A DNA stretch of 64,000 bases from Chitinophagales bacterium (GTDB lineage: Bacteria > Bacteroidota > Bacteroidia > Chitinophagales > Chitinophagaceae). This document shows positions 43,575 through 52,387 of this stretch, one piece after another (position 1 is the first letter of the stretch; each line of letters starts with the position of its first letter). Location: positions 1 through 64,000 of the forward strand of contig JAATFP010000043.1 in assembly GCA_015655125.1 (NCBI GenBank), read 5' to 3'. Position numbers and translations under genes: made by a program. Under the pieces are notes generated by a model that was given only the letters and a program-made list of their open reading frames with translations, was not told where the DNA came from and ran no database searches.

Positions 43575-44513
43575 CTAACCCAATAGTTTTTTCAATTTCA
43601 ATCCCCAAAGCAACTTGAGAGACAGGAGAAATTTTCCGAAAGCTCCTTTTTTGGGAAGATAGAATATATCGGCCTTGTATTTCCGCGCCAGCGAAAAAAG
43701 CGACAAGCTGAACCATTGATCTGCCCGTTTTTTATAAAGATCGCGCCATTGTATAAAAAATTGCTGATCATCGCCGGGCAATGCGGCGCAAGCATTGTAC
43801 CAGCGCAGTTCTTCTTCGTAGCGGAGAATTTCTTTGTGATGTTTTGTGTTTTTTTTTCTCTTGAGAATATCCGTTTTTGTGGTGCTGTGCTGGCGGTAAT
43901 GCACCAATATTTCCGGCACATACAACAGTTTTCCGGCGGAAGCAGCTACAAAAGATGCCCACCAATCGTGGAAACGCGCATCCGGAAAGGGAAGCAATTT
44001 GCTGAGTAACTCGCGTTTAAACAAACATGCATGCCCCGAAATGCAATTGAATTGGAGAAACACTTTCGCACCGTGGCCCGAAAACGGGTTCACTTTATCC
44101 ATCACCGTGCGGTTGAGAGAATTTAGCTGTTCATCTACAAACAATGAATTGTGATATACCAATGTATGATCTGCGCTGTATTTCATCAGCCTGCTGATCT
44201 TGTTGTGCATCCATACATCGTCCTGGTCGGATAGTGCGAGAAACGCACCGGAACAATATTGAAGCGCATGCGCAAAATTTGCGCGAAAGCCATGCTCACC
44301 TTGATTTTTATAAAAAACTATTCGGGAATCGGACGATTGAAACTCTTTAACGATCCTCTCCGTGTCGTCGGAAGAGCCATCATCTGAAATGACGACCTCG
44401 ATGTTTGGGTAATCCTGGTCAAGCAGGCTTTGTAATTGCTCACGCAAAAATCGACCGCCATTGTAAGTGGCCATCGCAATAGAAACCAGGGGATATGTTT
44501 GATTGGCATCCAT
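43575..44513 (-). CDS. Family 2 glycosyltransferase (rhamnosyltransferase-like)
   Basis: This 312-residue GT-A enzyme starts YPLVSIAMATYNGGRFLREQLQSLLDQDYPNIEVVISDDGSSDDT. It has the nucleotide-sugar motif LALSDQDDVWMHNKI (the DxD position reads QDD) and FHDWWASFVAA as the acceptor-side motif. The downstream gene is an MsbA-type transporter, and the gene before it is another GT2. Likely job: adding one sugar to LPS core or another surface polysaccharide at the cytoplasmic side of the inner membrane. Sugar identity is unknown. Confidence 0.93.
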   Translation of the reverse strand: MDANQTYPLVSIAMATYNGGRFLREQLQSLLDQDYPNIEVVISDDGSSDDTERIVKEFQSSDSRIVFYKNQGEHGFRANFAHALQYCSGAFLALSDQDDVWMHNKISRLMKYSADHTLVYHNSLFVDEQLNSLNRTVMDKVNPFSGHGAKVFLQFNCISGHACLFKRELLSKLLPFPDARFHDWWASFVAASAGKLLYVPEILVHYRQHSTTKTDILKRKKNTKHHKEILRYEEELRWYNACAALPGDDQQFFIQWRDLYKKRADQWFSLSLFSLARKYKADIFYLPKKGAFGKFLLSLKLLWGLKLKKLLG

Positions 44514-44519
44514 GAATAA

Positions 44520-45512
44520 TCAGAACCTTTTGATGTCTTTTTCTTTTAAAGAACCAAGAATGAAGTCGGTAACATGTTTTACGGGAAAATTGATGCACCT
44601 TCTCCGCGCCAGCGCTTCAAATTTTTGTTCGGAAGCTTTCATTTTATTAAAAGATGAAAAAAACAGTTTAAGGGATTTGAAATAATAAAATCTTCCTGTA
44701 AACAGCCGGATCAACATTTCCGGTATCAATTGCAGGTACCAGATAATCAGTTGCAGGGGTGCCAGATGCATGACGTGCAAAAACATCTTGTTCCGGTAAT
44801 AAATAGCATTGATAAAGTTCTTGCTTTTTTGAGATTTTATGGATACCGAAACCTGGTGACGACAAACGGCAAAATGATCGTAATAGCATTTCCAGCCAAC
44901 GCGCCAGGCACGCAGGCTCATTTCAAAATCTTCCACATAAAACGGCGCAAATAGTTCGTCGAAGCCACCGAGCAGCAATAATTTTTTCCGGTCAACGAAT
45001 GCATTCGCGCCGGAAAGGTACATGCTGTACAGGCGATCTTTTTCATCCGGCGCAGCCGAAATATAATTTCCCGAAGTTTTTATTTTAGCGCCGTGATATG
45101 CAGGATATTTTGCGCCATCCTGTATCTCTTCATCGTTCCAGCCGATGATTCGGCCCATCACACCGAAAGTATCGGGATCTTCTTCAAAATATTTATAAAG
45201 ACTGTCGAAATAATGCGGCGATAATTTTACGTCGCTGTTCAATATCAGCACATGATCATATTTTGACGCAAAGATCCCCTTATTGGCATTTGGTGAAAAG
45301 CCTTGATTGACTTCACTTTTAAGGATGATCACAGACGGAAAATGTTGTTCAAGAAAAACAATTGAATCATCGGTGGAACAATCATCCGGGATGATCACTT
45401 CATATTCTTTGCCGGAATTTTGCAGCGCAACGTAGGCATCCGGCAGCGTTTGCTCCAGCAAATGCCGCCCGTTATAATTGGGCATTACGATAGAAATTCC
45501 TTTTGGAGCCAC
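44520..45512 (-). CDS. Family 2 glycosyltransferase
   Basis: This 330-residue enzyme starts SIVMPNYNGRHLLEQTLPDAYVAL and carries VLILNSDVKLSPHYFDSL (DxD site NSD), FVDRKKLLLLGGFDELFAPFYVEDFEMSLRAW (the ED acceptor motif) and a membrane-associating hydrophobic stretch near 265-290 (IIWYLQLIPEMLIRLF). The 3' end is six bases before the next GT2 gene, so they are one unit. The domain order is that of GT2 family polysaccharide enzymes. Substrate unknown. Confidence 0.93.
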   Translation of the reverse strand: MAPKGISIVMPNYNGRHLLEQTLPDAYVALQNSGKEYEVIIPDDCSTDDSIVFLEQHFPSVIILKSEVNQGFSPNANKGIFASKYDHVLILNSDVKLSPHYFDSLYKYFEEDPDTFGVMGRIIGWNDEEIQDGAKYPAYHGAKIKTSGNYISAAPDEKDRLYSMYLSGANAFVDRKKLLLLGGFDELFAPFYVEDFEMSLRAWRVGWKCYYDHFAVCRHQVSVSIKSQKSKNFINAIYYRNKMFLHVMHLAPLQLIIWYLQLIPEMLIRLFTGRFYYFKSLKLFFSSFNKMKASEQKFEALARRRCINFPVKHVTDFILGSLKEKDIKRF

Positions 45513-45543
45513 TGTTTTTTAATTGTATAACCTGGTGGAGCTT

Positions 45544-46335
45544 TTATGGCCTGTAAGCAAATACGTTGATCGCCATGTCCATATTCTCGCAAATATTATT
45601 ATCGTCGATGAATGGCTTTTTTCTGCTGAATGATTGACGGAGATGATACCTGAAGCCACTTTTTTTGAACATGTCGAGTATGTCATCAAGGTGCTGCTCT
45701 TTCTCTTCAAAGCTGTGATATTCCACGAAAATATTTTCCACATTTTTCAGGAACGGTTCACTGTCTTTTAAAACAGTATATTCTGCTCCTTCAATGTCAA
45801 GTTTTAATAAGGCAACAGGTTCCTGCAGGTAATCTGCCAGGCGAACGGTTTGTACTATTGCCGGTTTTTGTCTTTTAAAAGTATTTTCTACGCTTCCACC
45901 CATGCCGTGGTCGGTAAAGAATTCCAGGGTAGTTTCACTGTTCCAGACAGCTTTTTTCTCTAATGTCACATTGGCGAAATGATAGGATTCCACATTCTTT
46001 TCCAGTACCTCAAAAATTTCTTCTTCGGGTTCAAAAGCGATGATCCTTGCTGTGGGATATTCTTTTGCAAAGAACAATACGCTCACGCCCATATTGGCAC
46101 CGCAATCGATGATCAGCGGGTTTGCGTGAGTTGTATTGAAACGATAAATTTCATCATCCAGGATTTCTTTGTAAGAATCGTAGAAACACTGCGCATCGTG
46201 ATAATGAAAATCATGGTCCGCATAGCCGATCGATCCGCGGATCCATCTTGGTTGCGTTTTCAACTCTTCCAGTTGCTCTTCCGAAAACTTGCGCGGCGGC
46301 TTTTTCCTGTTCTTATATCTTGTGAAAATTCCCAT
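45544..46335 (-). CDS. FkbM family methyltransferase
   Basis: The track start adds six residues; the ATG at 46335 gives MGIFTRYKNRKKPPRKF (263 residues). The SAM fold is shown by PLIIDCGANMGVSVLFFAKEYP (motif I), RIIAFEPEEE and VALLKLDIEGAEYTVLKD. Such enzymes methylate hydroxyl groups, often on sugars of surface polysaccharides, which fits the two glycosyltransferases downstream. A perfect TATTTTTG box ends four bases before the ATG, so this gene likely starts the glycosyl operon with an almost leaderless mRNA. It diverges from meaB. Confidence 0.92.
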   Translation of the reverse strand: MGIFTRYKNRKKPPRKFSEEQLEELKTQPRWIRGSIGYADHDFHYHDAQCFYDSYKEILDDEIYRFNTTHANPLIIDCGANMGVSVLFFAKEYPTARIIAFEPEEEIFEVLEKNVESYHFANVTLEKKAVWNSETTLEFFTDHGMGGSVENTFKRQKPAIVQTVRLADYLQEPVALLKLDIEGAEYTVLKDSEPFLKNVENIFVEYHSFEEKEQHLDDILDMFKKSGFRYHLRQSFSRKKPFIDDNNICENMDMAINVFAYRP

Positions 46336-46339
46336 GCTG

Positions 46340-46347
46340 CAAAAATA
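46340..46347 (-). promoter_or_regulatory. TAnnTTTG -7 promoter box of the FkbM gene
   Basis: The minus strand reads TATTTTTG, four bases (CAGC) before the ATG at 46335. A possible ATTG lies about 17 bases further up. Confidence 0.65.
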
Positions 46348-46427
46348 AGGCAATTAATAATAGGCAATTGCCACAACAAATTACCCATATCAAATTGCTT
46401 ATTGCCGATTGCCCATTATATTGCAGT

Positions 46428-47321
46428 ATGTGGCTTCAGTTAAAAAGCGATATTGAAAAAGGCAACATCAACGCGTTGGCCCGATGCATTTCCTTTGTAG
46501 AAAATGAAGTGGCGGGTTATGAAGAATTGTTGATGTCCTTACCGGTGTCTGAAACGCCGGTCATCGGTATTACCGGCCCACCCGGAGCAGGAAAAAGTAC
46601 CCTCACAGATTCGCTGATCGGATTGCTCGTTGCCAGGCAAAAGAAAGTGGCGGTGCTTTGCGTGGATCCATCTTCGCCATTTAATCTTGGGGCTTTGTTA
46701 GGCGACAGGATCAGGATGAGCCAATGGTACAACAATCCGTCCGTATTCATCCGGTCGCTGGCAACGCGCGGGTCCCTTGGCGGATTGCATCCGAAGATCA
46801 TTGAGATCGCCGATTTGCTGAAATTTGCGCAATTTGATTTTATCATCATAGAAACGGTAGGAGTGGGGCAAAGCGAGATCGAGATTGCCGGGCTGGCAGA
46901 TGTTACGGTAGTAACAATCGTTCCCGAAGCCGGTGACGAAGTGCAAACGATGAAAGCGGGATTGATGGAAATTGCCGATGTGTTTGTGGTAAATAAATCC
47001 GACCGGCCGGGCGCGGATCTTTTTGTAAAAAATCTTCGAATGATGCTGGCGCCTGCGTTCAGCAATCACCAGCAGGAAATACAGGTTGTAAAAACAAGCG
47101 CACTCAACCGCGAAGGTATTGCGGACCTGCTTTCAGCAATAGAAATTGTACTGCAACAACAAAAAAGCGGTGATAAAAAAGCTTGGTTGCTCGCGGAAAA
47201 AGCCTATCACCTGATTCAACAGCATCGGATGAAAAATGTCAAAAAGGAATTATTAAAAGAAGAGCTCGGGCAACTGAGGGAGGAGGAAAATATTTACAGC
47301 TACATTAAAAAATATCTTTGA
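46428..47321 (+). CDS. meaB: Methylmalonyl-CoA mutase-associated GTPase MeaB
   Basis: The track start adds 20 residues; the ATG at 46428 gives MWLQLKSDIEKGNINALARCISFVENE, the usual MeaB start (297 residues). The G1 loop is GITGPPGAGKST, with VLCVDPSSPFNLGALLGDRIRM, ETVGVGQSEIEIAGLADVTVVTIVPEAGDEVQTMKAGLMEIAD and NKSDRPGAD. It is a GTPase that guards methylmalonyl-CoA mutase and its B12 cofactor. The mutase genes are not in the window. It diverges from the FkbM gene with a short shared spacer of GGCAATTG words. Confidence 0.94.
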   Translation: MWLQLKSDIEKGNINALARCISFVENEVAGYEELLMSLPVSETPVIGITGPPGAGKSTLTDSLIGLLVARQKKVAVLCVDPSSPFNLGALLGDRIRMSQWYNNPSVFIRSLATRGSLGGLHPKIIEIADLLKFAQFDFIIIETVGVGQSEIEIAGLADVTVVTIVPEAGDEVQTMKAGLMEIADVFVVNKSDRPGADLFVKNLRMMLAPAFSNHQQEIQVVKTSALNREGIADLLSAIEIVLQQQKSGDKKAWLLAEKAYHLIQQHRMKNVKKELLKEELGQLREEENIYSYIKKYL

Positions 47322-47361
47322 TATGGGACTTCTGCAATAAAGCACGCGTCGAAGGCATTCC

Positions 47362-47583
47362 TTACACTGTTTCTTTATTATTCTTCCACCAACGGAATCC
47401 GATGAAGCCTACGATGGCGAATGGAGAAATCATCAGGTATAAAATTCCGCGGTTGAGGCCAAGCGCCGGTTTTTCTCCCAGTTGAGCGGCAGTTTTGGTA
47501 CACATGGCGCATTGCGCGCTCACTTCCGGCCCAAAGGCAATCAGCAGCGTTAGCAAAACAATAAATAGTGCGGCTTTTTTCAC
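47362..47583 (-). CDS. Small CxxC membrane protein of unknown function
   Basis: This 73-residue protein has a signal-like first helix (ALFIVLLTLLIAFGPEVSAQ), then CAMCTKTAAQLGEKPALGLNRGILYLMISPFAIVGFIGFRWWK. That is a CxxC pair followed by a second membrane helix. The start is GTG, supported by a perfect TAAATTTG box four bases upstream, exactly as for several ATG genes here. The pattern is a recurring Bacteroidota small protein, with no known function. The CxxC may bind metal or act in redox in the periplasm. Confidence 0.75.
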   Translation of the reverse strand: MKKAALFIVLLTLLIAFGPEVSAQCAMCTKTAAQLGEKPALGLNRGILYLMISPFAIVGFIGFRWWKNNKETV

Positions 47584-47587
47584 ACAG

Positions 47588-47595
47588 CAAATTTA
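47588..47595 (-). promoter_or_regulatory. TAnnTTTG -7 promoter box of the small CxxC gene
   Basis: The minus strand reads TAAATTTG, four bases (CTGT) before the GTG start at 47583. Its position helps decide for the GTG start. Confidence 0.6.
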
Positions 47596-47631
47596 CAGTT
47601 TTAAACGGTTGTTTTCAGTTGTTTCGGAAGA

Positions 47632-47747
47632 TTTTTTGTGGGCTGAAGCTCCGGTTTCGGCTGTCTTCCGGAGCTCCGGCTCCGGTTTTTATCGAAGCTA
47701 GAGCTTCGATTCACAGTCGAAGCCGGAGCTTCAGCCCACAAAAAAAT
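47632..47747. repeat. Nested inverted repeat of CCGGAGCTTCAGCCC words (family F)
   Basis: TTTTTTGTGGGCTGAAGCTCCGG faces an inverted copy CCGGAGCTTCAGCCCACAAAAAAA; inside lie CCGGAGCTCCGG and ATCGAAGCTAGAGCTTCGAT. It forms stacked hairpins between the small CxxC gene and typA. A single related word (GCCGGAGCTTCGG) is seen near 60382. Confidence 0.88.
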
Positions 47748-47763
47748 CCGCCCATTGGGCGGG
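47740..47763 (-). terminator. Rho-independent terminator of typA
   Basis: The minus strand reads CCGCCC, loop AAT, GGGCGG then ATTTTTTT. It stands between the typA stop and the family F repeat. Confidence 0.88.
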
Positions 47764-47786
47764 TTCATTTATAAACTTTATCAAAA

Positions 47787-49598
47787 TTAAACTGCTTCTG
47801 AAGACATTGATTTGCTTACGCGCTTTCTTTCGTCTTCATTGAGTATAGTTTTACGCAGGCGAATGTTTTTCGGCGTAACCTCGATGCACTCATCCTGCTG
47901 GATATATTCCATACATTCTTCCAGGCTCATTAAGATTTTTGGAGCTGCTTTGGAAGCATCATCCGATCCGCTCGCACGGTGGTTGGTGAGTTTTTTAGGT
48001 TCCGTTGCGTTTACTACAAGATCCCCTGGTTTGATATGCTCCGCAATGATCTGGCCTGCGTAAACATCTTCCCCCGGATCGACGAAGAAACGGCCACGAT
48101 CCTGTAATTTATCGATGGAATAACCGGTTGTTTTTTCTGTTGTTTTGCTTAACAAAACGCCATTGTTACGACCCGGAATCGGTCCCTTCCACGGGCGGTA
48201 TTCTGCGAAGCGATGCGCCATTACTGCCTCTCCGGCAGTGTTGGTGAGCATGTTGCTACGCAAACCGATCAGGCCGCGCGAAGGAATATCAAATTCAAGA
48301 TGCTGCATTTCGCCTTTTGTTTCCATTACCAGCATTTCTCCTTTGCGCTGCGTAACTAGATCGATCACTTTACCGCTGTATTCAGACGGAACGTCTACCA
48401 CCAACACTTCATATGGTTCGCTCTTAACGCCGTTTATGTGTTTTACCAAAACCTGCGGCTGACCGATGGTCAACTCAAAACCTTCCCTGCGCATGGTTTC
48501 GATCAGGATACCAAGGTGAAGGATACCACGACCAAAAACATTGAAGCTATCTGCACTGTCGCTGTCTTCTACACGAAGGGCAAGATTTTTTTCTGTTTCT
48601 TTAAAAAGACGATCACGAAGATGGCGGCTGGTTACAAACTTACCTTCTTTACCGAAGAAAGGAGAGTTGTTGATACCGAACAACATGCTCATCGTTGGTT
48701 CATCCACTGCGATAACCGGGAGTGCTTCCGGGTTTTCAACGTCTGCAATTGTATCGCCGATGTTGAAAGTTTCCAATCCCACTACTGCGCAAATATCACC
48801 GGCAAAAACTTCTGTTACTTTCTTTTTGCCCATGCCTTCAAACACATACAGTTCTTTGATCTTCATTTTTTTGATGGAACCGTCAGCCTGCATCAATGCG
48901 ATCTGCTGATTTTCTCTCACGCTTCCACGAGCCACTTTACCTACCGCGATCCTTCCGAGGAAAGACGAGTAATCGAGCGAAGTAATCTGCATTTGTGTAG
49001 ATCCTTCATTCTTTTTAGGTTCGGGTACATATTCAATAACTGCATCCAGCAAAGGCAGAATATTTTCTGTCTGTGTCAGCGAGGTATTCATCCAGCCATT
49101 TTTGCTGCTACCATATAATGTAGGAAAGTTCAACTGTTCTTCTGTTGCGTCGAGGTTGAAGAACAATTCAAATACTGCGTCATGTACCTCATCCGGGCGG
49201 CAGTTTTCTTTATCAACTTTATTGATTACTACAATCGGTTTCAAACCGAGCGCCAGCGCTTTTTGCAACACGAAACGTGTTTGTGGCATCGGTCCCTCAA
49301 ACGCATCCACGAGAAGCAATACACCATCGGCCATCTTCAACACACGTTCTACCTCACCTCCAAAGTCACTATGTCCCGGAGTATCGATCACGTTGATCTT
49401 AACGTCTTTATAACTAACAGAAATATTTTTGCTAAAAATGGTAATACCACGTTCCCTTTCGAGATCGTTGCTATCCATGATCAGTTCACCGGTTTCCTGG
49501 TTCTCACGGAACACCTGCGTGGCGTGGATGATCTTATCTACTAAGGTTGTTTTGCCATGATCTACGTGGGCGATAATAGCGATGTTGCGAATATTCAT
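47787..49598 (-). CDS. typA: Ribosome-associated GTPase TypA/BipA
   Basis: This 603-residue translational GTPase has G1 AHVDHGKTTLVDKI, G2 ERERGITIFSKN, G3 DTPGHSDFGGEVER and G4 VINKVDKENCRPDE. The later EF-G-like domains and the C-terminal TypA-specific domain (SRGLIGLRSNMLTNTAGEAVMAHRF, LSKTTEKTTGYSIDKLQDRGRFFVDPGEDVYAGQIIAEH) are present. It acts on ribosomes during assembly and stress. Full length, intact; followed by a terminator. No operon partner. Confidence 0.97.
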   Translation of the reverse strand: MNIRNIAIIAHVDHGKTTLVDKIIHATQVFRENQETGELIMDSNDLERERGITIFSKNISVSYKDVKINVIDTPGHSDFGGEVERVLKMADGVLLLVDAFEGPMPQTRFVLQKALALGLKPIVVINKVDKENCRPDEVHDAVFELFFNLDATEEQLNFPTLYGSSKNGWMNTSLTQTENILPLLDAVIEYVPEPKKNEGSTQMQITSLDYSSFLGRIAVGKVARGSVRENQQIALMQADGSIKKMKIKELYVFEGMGKKKVTEVFAGDICAVVGLETFNIGDTIADVENPEALPVIAVDEPTMSMLFGINNSPFFGKEGKFVTSRHLRDRLFKETEKNLALRVEDSDSADSFNVFGRGILHLGILIETMRREGFELTIGQPQVLVKHINGVKSEPYEVLVVDVPSEYSGKVIDLVTQRKGEMLVMETKGEMQHLEFDIPSRGLIGLRSNMLTNTAGEAVMAHRFAEYRPWKGPIPGRNNGVLLSKTTEKTTGYSIDKLQDRGRFFVDPGEDVYAGQIIAEHIKPGDLVVNATEPKKLTNHRASGSDDASKAAPKILMSLEECMEYIQQDECIEVTPKNIRLRKTILNEDERKRVSKSMSSEAV

Positions 49599-49873
49599 TA
49601 TTTTTTTACTTTAAGCTGTAGCGGCTGGCGCCATGGAAAGCTTGATGCTGACGAGGTGAGCCAACAGCGCAGGGCTGTTTTTAAGGCCGCAAAGGTACGC
49701 ATTTTCAACGGGATGGCAAGGGGATTTGAGTTTATAACTTTAAATTGATTTAAAATTCAGATAATAGGCTGATTGCCTTACTATTATGATATTTTTTTAG
49801 CTGGGCATTGGTTGTTGCATGTAAACTTTAACAACTAATCCTGCCTGCTAACCCGCCAACCTTATCTTTTTGC

Positions 49874-50209
49874 ATGTTATTTGATAAAAAACCGGAAACA
49901 AAAATTAAGCAATTGAACAACAATAAACCTTTACCCAATTTTGCACTATGTATTATCCTGGACCTGATCGGATATATTAGTTTCAGCATTCCATTGGTAG
50001 GCGAATTTTCAGATGTAGTTTGGGCGCCCTTATCGGCTATGATCTTTTACCGGATGTTTGGCGGTAAAATGGGCGTTTTCGGCGGTGCATTTAGTTTTTT
50101 AGAAGAGATATTGCCTTTTACCGACGTCATTCCGACATTTACCATTTCGTGGCTTATCCGGTCGCGAGCACTGGCAAAACAGCAAACCCGGCTCATTTCG
50201 GCCAAATGA
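49874..50209 (+). CDS. Small membrane protein of unknown function
   Basis: This 111-residue protein has two or three hydrophobic segments (FALCIILDLIGYISFSIPLVG, VVWAPLSAMIFYRMFGG, FGGAFSFLEEILPFTDVIPTFTISWLI). Charged residues (DLIGY, EFSD, FLEEILP) are spaced between them. I recognise a common Bacteroidota short membrane protein pattern but no named family. It is monocistronic with its own terminator downstream. A pyrimidine-rich TTTTTG ends one base before the ATG. No function can be assigned. Confidence 0.75.
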   Translation: MLFDKKPETKIKQLNNNKPLPNFALCIILDLIGYISFSIPLVGEFSDVVWAPLSAMIFYRMFGGKMGVFGGAFSFLEEILPFTDVIPTFTISWLIRSRALAKQQTRLISAK

Positions 50210-50233
50210 TTACCGTATATAAAACGATACGAC

Positions 50234-50259
50234 CCGCTGGTAATTCCGGCGGTTTTTTT
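50234..50259 (+). terminator. Rho-independent terminator
   Basis: CCGCTGG, loop TAATT, CCGGCGG with one G-T pair, then seven T, 25 bases past the stop of the small membrane protein gene. Confidence 0.85.
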
Positions 50260-50329
50260 ATCAGTAAAAAAATTATATTACAGGCTCTTTGAAAAGAGCA
50301 TGTGGCTATTCTATCTAAAACAACTTTGT

Positions 50330-52237
50330 ATGAAAAATTTTTTTATCGGACTGGTATTACTCGCCGGTTCATTTCAACTGACGGCTCAGACCAAATTTAC
50401 CGCCCTTTCGATCAAACCTGAATATCCAAAACAAAATGGAAAACTGAGTTTTGAATACAATAAAAGCTACTCGCCGCTTATAAAAGCGCCTGGTGTAGAT
50501 GTGGTCGTTTACCAGTTTACAAAAAAGGGACCTGTTGCAACAGAGCCTGTGATCACAAAAAAGGGAAATCTTTATGCCGGAACAATTACCTTGGATAGTA
50601 CGGCCTCATTGGTGGCGTTCACTTTTGCTTCGGGCGAAGAAAAAGATGCAAACGGCTCTAAAGGATACATCATACCGGTGTATAATGACAAAAATATCCC
50701 GGTAAAAAATTATTATATAAACGCCCAGGCGTTGTATGGCTACATGGGTGAAAGTCTTTTAGAGATCGCAACGGATCCTGCTGCAGGACTGGCAGTTTTG
50801 GAAGAGGGTATCAAGCAATACCCTGAATTAAAAACCGATCCTTCGGATTTCAATAATTACCTGTATGCGCTCAATCGGGCCAAAAAGAAAGAAGCGGTTC
50901 CGGTTATCAACAATGAACTGAAGGCGTACGAATTAAAAGGTAATTTATCCGAAGAAGGATACAATTTGCTTATCCAATGGTACAATCGCGATAAGAGAAA
51001 AGAAAAGGCGGATAGCCTTACGGCGGCGATGAAGGCCACTTTTCCAAACGGAACCTGGGTTAAGAACGAAGCCGGCATGGCATTTAACAAGGAAAAAGAT
51101 CCGGCTAAAAAGCTCGAACTCTACAATGCCTACATTGCTAAATATCCTCTTACAGAAGACAATAAGTCAACAATTGATAATTTTAAATACCAGCTCGCAA
51201 CGGCATATTTAAATGCAGGCGACCTGAAATCTTACTATGAATGGGCCGGTAAGGTAAATGACCGGTCGATGGTAGCCAGGAACAACAATAGTGTTGCATG
51301 GAAATGGGCCGAAGAAGATATAAAACTTACTGACGCAAAAGATATGTCATTATCTGCTACGACTTTTGCAAAAAATGAAATAACAAAACCCACACAGAAG
51401 AAGCCGAATAGCTATACGGCAAAGCAATGGGAAGAGCAACGAAAATCTACCTATGCTATGTATGGTGATACCTATGCCTATATATTGTATAAACTTGGAG
51501 ATTACAAAACGGGGTATGAATACGCCAAAGATGCCGCTACGATCATGAAATTGAAAGATGCAGAACTGAACGAACGTTATGCATTACTTGCAGAAAAAGT
51601 AAGGCCCGCAGCGGAATCAAAAAAACTGATCGAACAATTTGTAAAAGATGGCGTTGCCACGTCAGGAACGAAAGGCGCCTTGAAATCGATTTATATAAAG
51701 GAAAAGAAAAGCGATGCCGGTTTCGATACGTACCTGGCAGCGCTGGAAGCAACGGCTAAAGTAAATAAGAGGGCGGCAATTGTTAAGTCGATGATCAATG
51801 ATGATGCACCAAAATTCAGCCTTAAAGATTTTGAAGGAAAAACAGTCAGCCTCGATGAGTTGAAAGGGAAAGTTGTAATAGTGGATTTCTGGGCCACCTG
51901 GTGCGGCCCATGTATTGCTTCTATGCCGGGCATGAACAAAGCACTTACGAAATATAAAGACGACCCGAATGTTAAATTCCTGTTTATCGACACATGGGAA
52001 ACGGTTGATAATAAGCTGGATAATGCAAAAGACTTCATGACCAAAAAGAACTATCCTTTCCACGTGTTGATGGATATGGAAGATAAGACGGTCGGTGATT
52101 TTAAAGTAAGTGGAATTCCTACAAAATTCGTGATCGACAAAGAAGGGAAGGTTCGTTTTAAAGCCGTTGGCTTCGACGGAAATGATGATGAACTGGTGGA
52201 TGAATTGTCGATGATGATCGAGTTGGCGGGAAGCTAG
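50330..52237 (+). CDS. TlpA-family thioredoxin-like periplasmic protein with large N-terminal region
   Basis: The ATG at 50330 gives the signal peptide MKNFFIGLVLLAGSFQLTAQ, better than the listed start ten codons upstream (635 residues). About 25-480 is a helical and beta region with no recognised family, like the N-terminal halves of other Bacteroidota TlpA proteins. About 500-630 is a thioredoxin fold with FWATWCGPCIASMPGMNKAL (CxxC), FIDTWE and GIPTKFVIDKEGKV (cis-Pro). It should act as a thiol-disulfide reductase in the periplasm. CAACTTTG one base before the ATG may be part of the promoter. It is convergent with the T9SS-tagged gene. Confidence 0.88.
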   Translation: MKNFFIGLVLLAGSFQLTAQTKFTALSIKPEYPKQNGKLSFEYNKSYSPLIKAPGVDVVVYQFTKKGPVATEPVITKKGNLYAGTITLDSTASLVAFTFASGEEKDANGSKGYIIPVYNDKNIPVKNYYINAQALYGYMGESLLEIATDPAAGLAVLEEGIKQYPELKTDPSDFNNYLYALNRAKKKEAVPVINNELKAYELKGNLSEEGYNLLIQWYNRDKRKEKADSLTAAMKATFPNGTWVKNEAGMAFNKEKDPAKKLELYNAYIAKYPLTEDNKSTIDNFKYQLATAYLNAGDLKSYYEWAGKVNDRSMVARNNNSVAWKWAEEDIKLTDAKDMSLSATTFAKNEITKPTQKKPNSYTAKQWEEQRKSTYAMYGDTYAYILYKLGDYKTGYEYAKDAATIMKLKDAELNERYALLAEKVRPAAESKKLIEQFVKDGVATSGTKGALKSIYIKEKKSDAGFDTYLAALEATAKVNKRAAIVKSMINDDAPKFSLKDFEGKTVSLDELKGKVVIVDFWATWCGPCIASMPGMNKALTKYKDDPNVKFLFIDTWETVDNKLDNAKDFMTKKNYPFHVLMDMEDKTVGDFKVSGIPTKFVIDKEGKVRFKAVGFDGNDDELVDELSMMIELAGS

Positions 52238-52273
52238 GCTGAATAATTAATAATTATTTGCCTGTTTCTTTTT

Positions 52274-52341
52274 CCTGTCATTGCGAGGTATGAAGCAATC
52301 TAATTATCTGATGTAATCGCTTCATACCTCGCAATGACAGG
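52274..52341. repeat. Dispersed repeat family B, perfect inverted pair (copy 3)
   Basis: CCTGTCATTGCGAGGTATGAAGC (52274-52296) and its exact inverted copy (52319-52341) form a 23-bp stem with a 22-base loop, followed by a T run. It lies between convergent genes and could also terminate transcription. Confidence 0.92.
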
Positions 52342-52387
52342 AATTTTTTTGAAAGGGAATTGTCAATTCTCACACGATGATGTCAAA

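Noticed and set aside
48438-49118. 226-residue ORF opposite typA
   Set aside because: typA is intact on the minus strand and the + frame has no family features.
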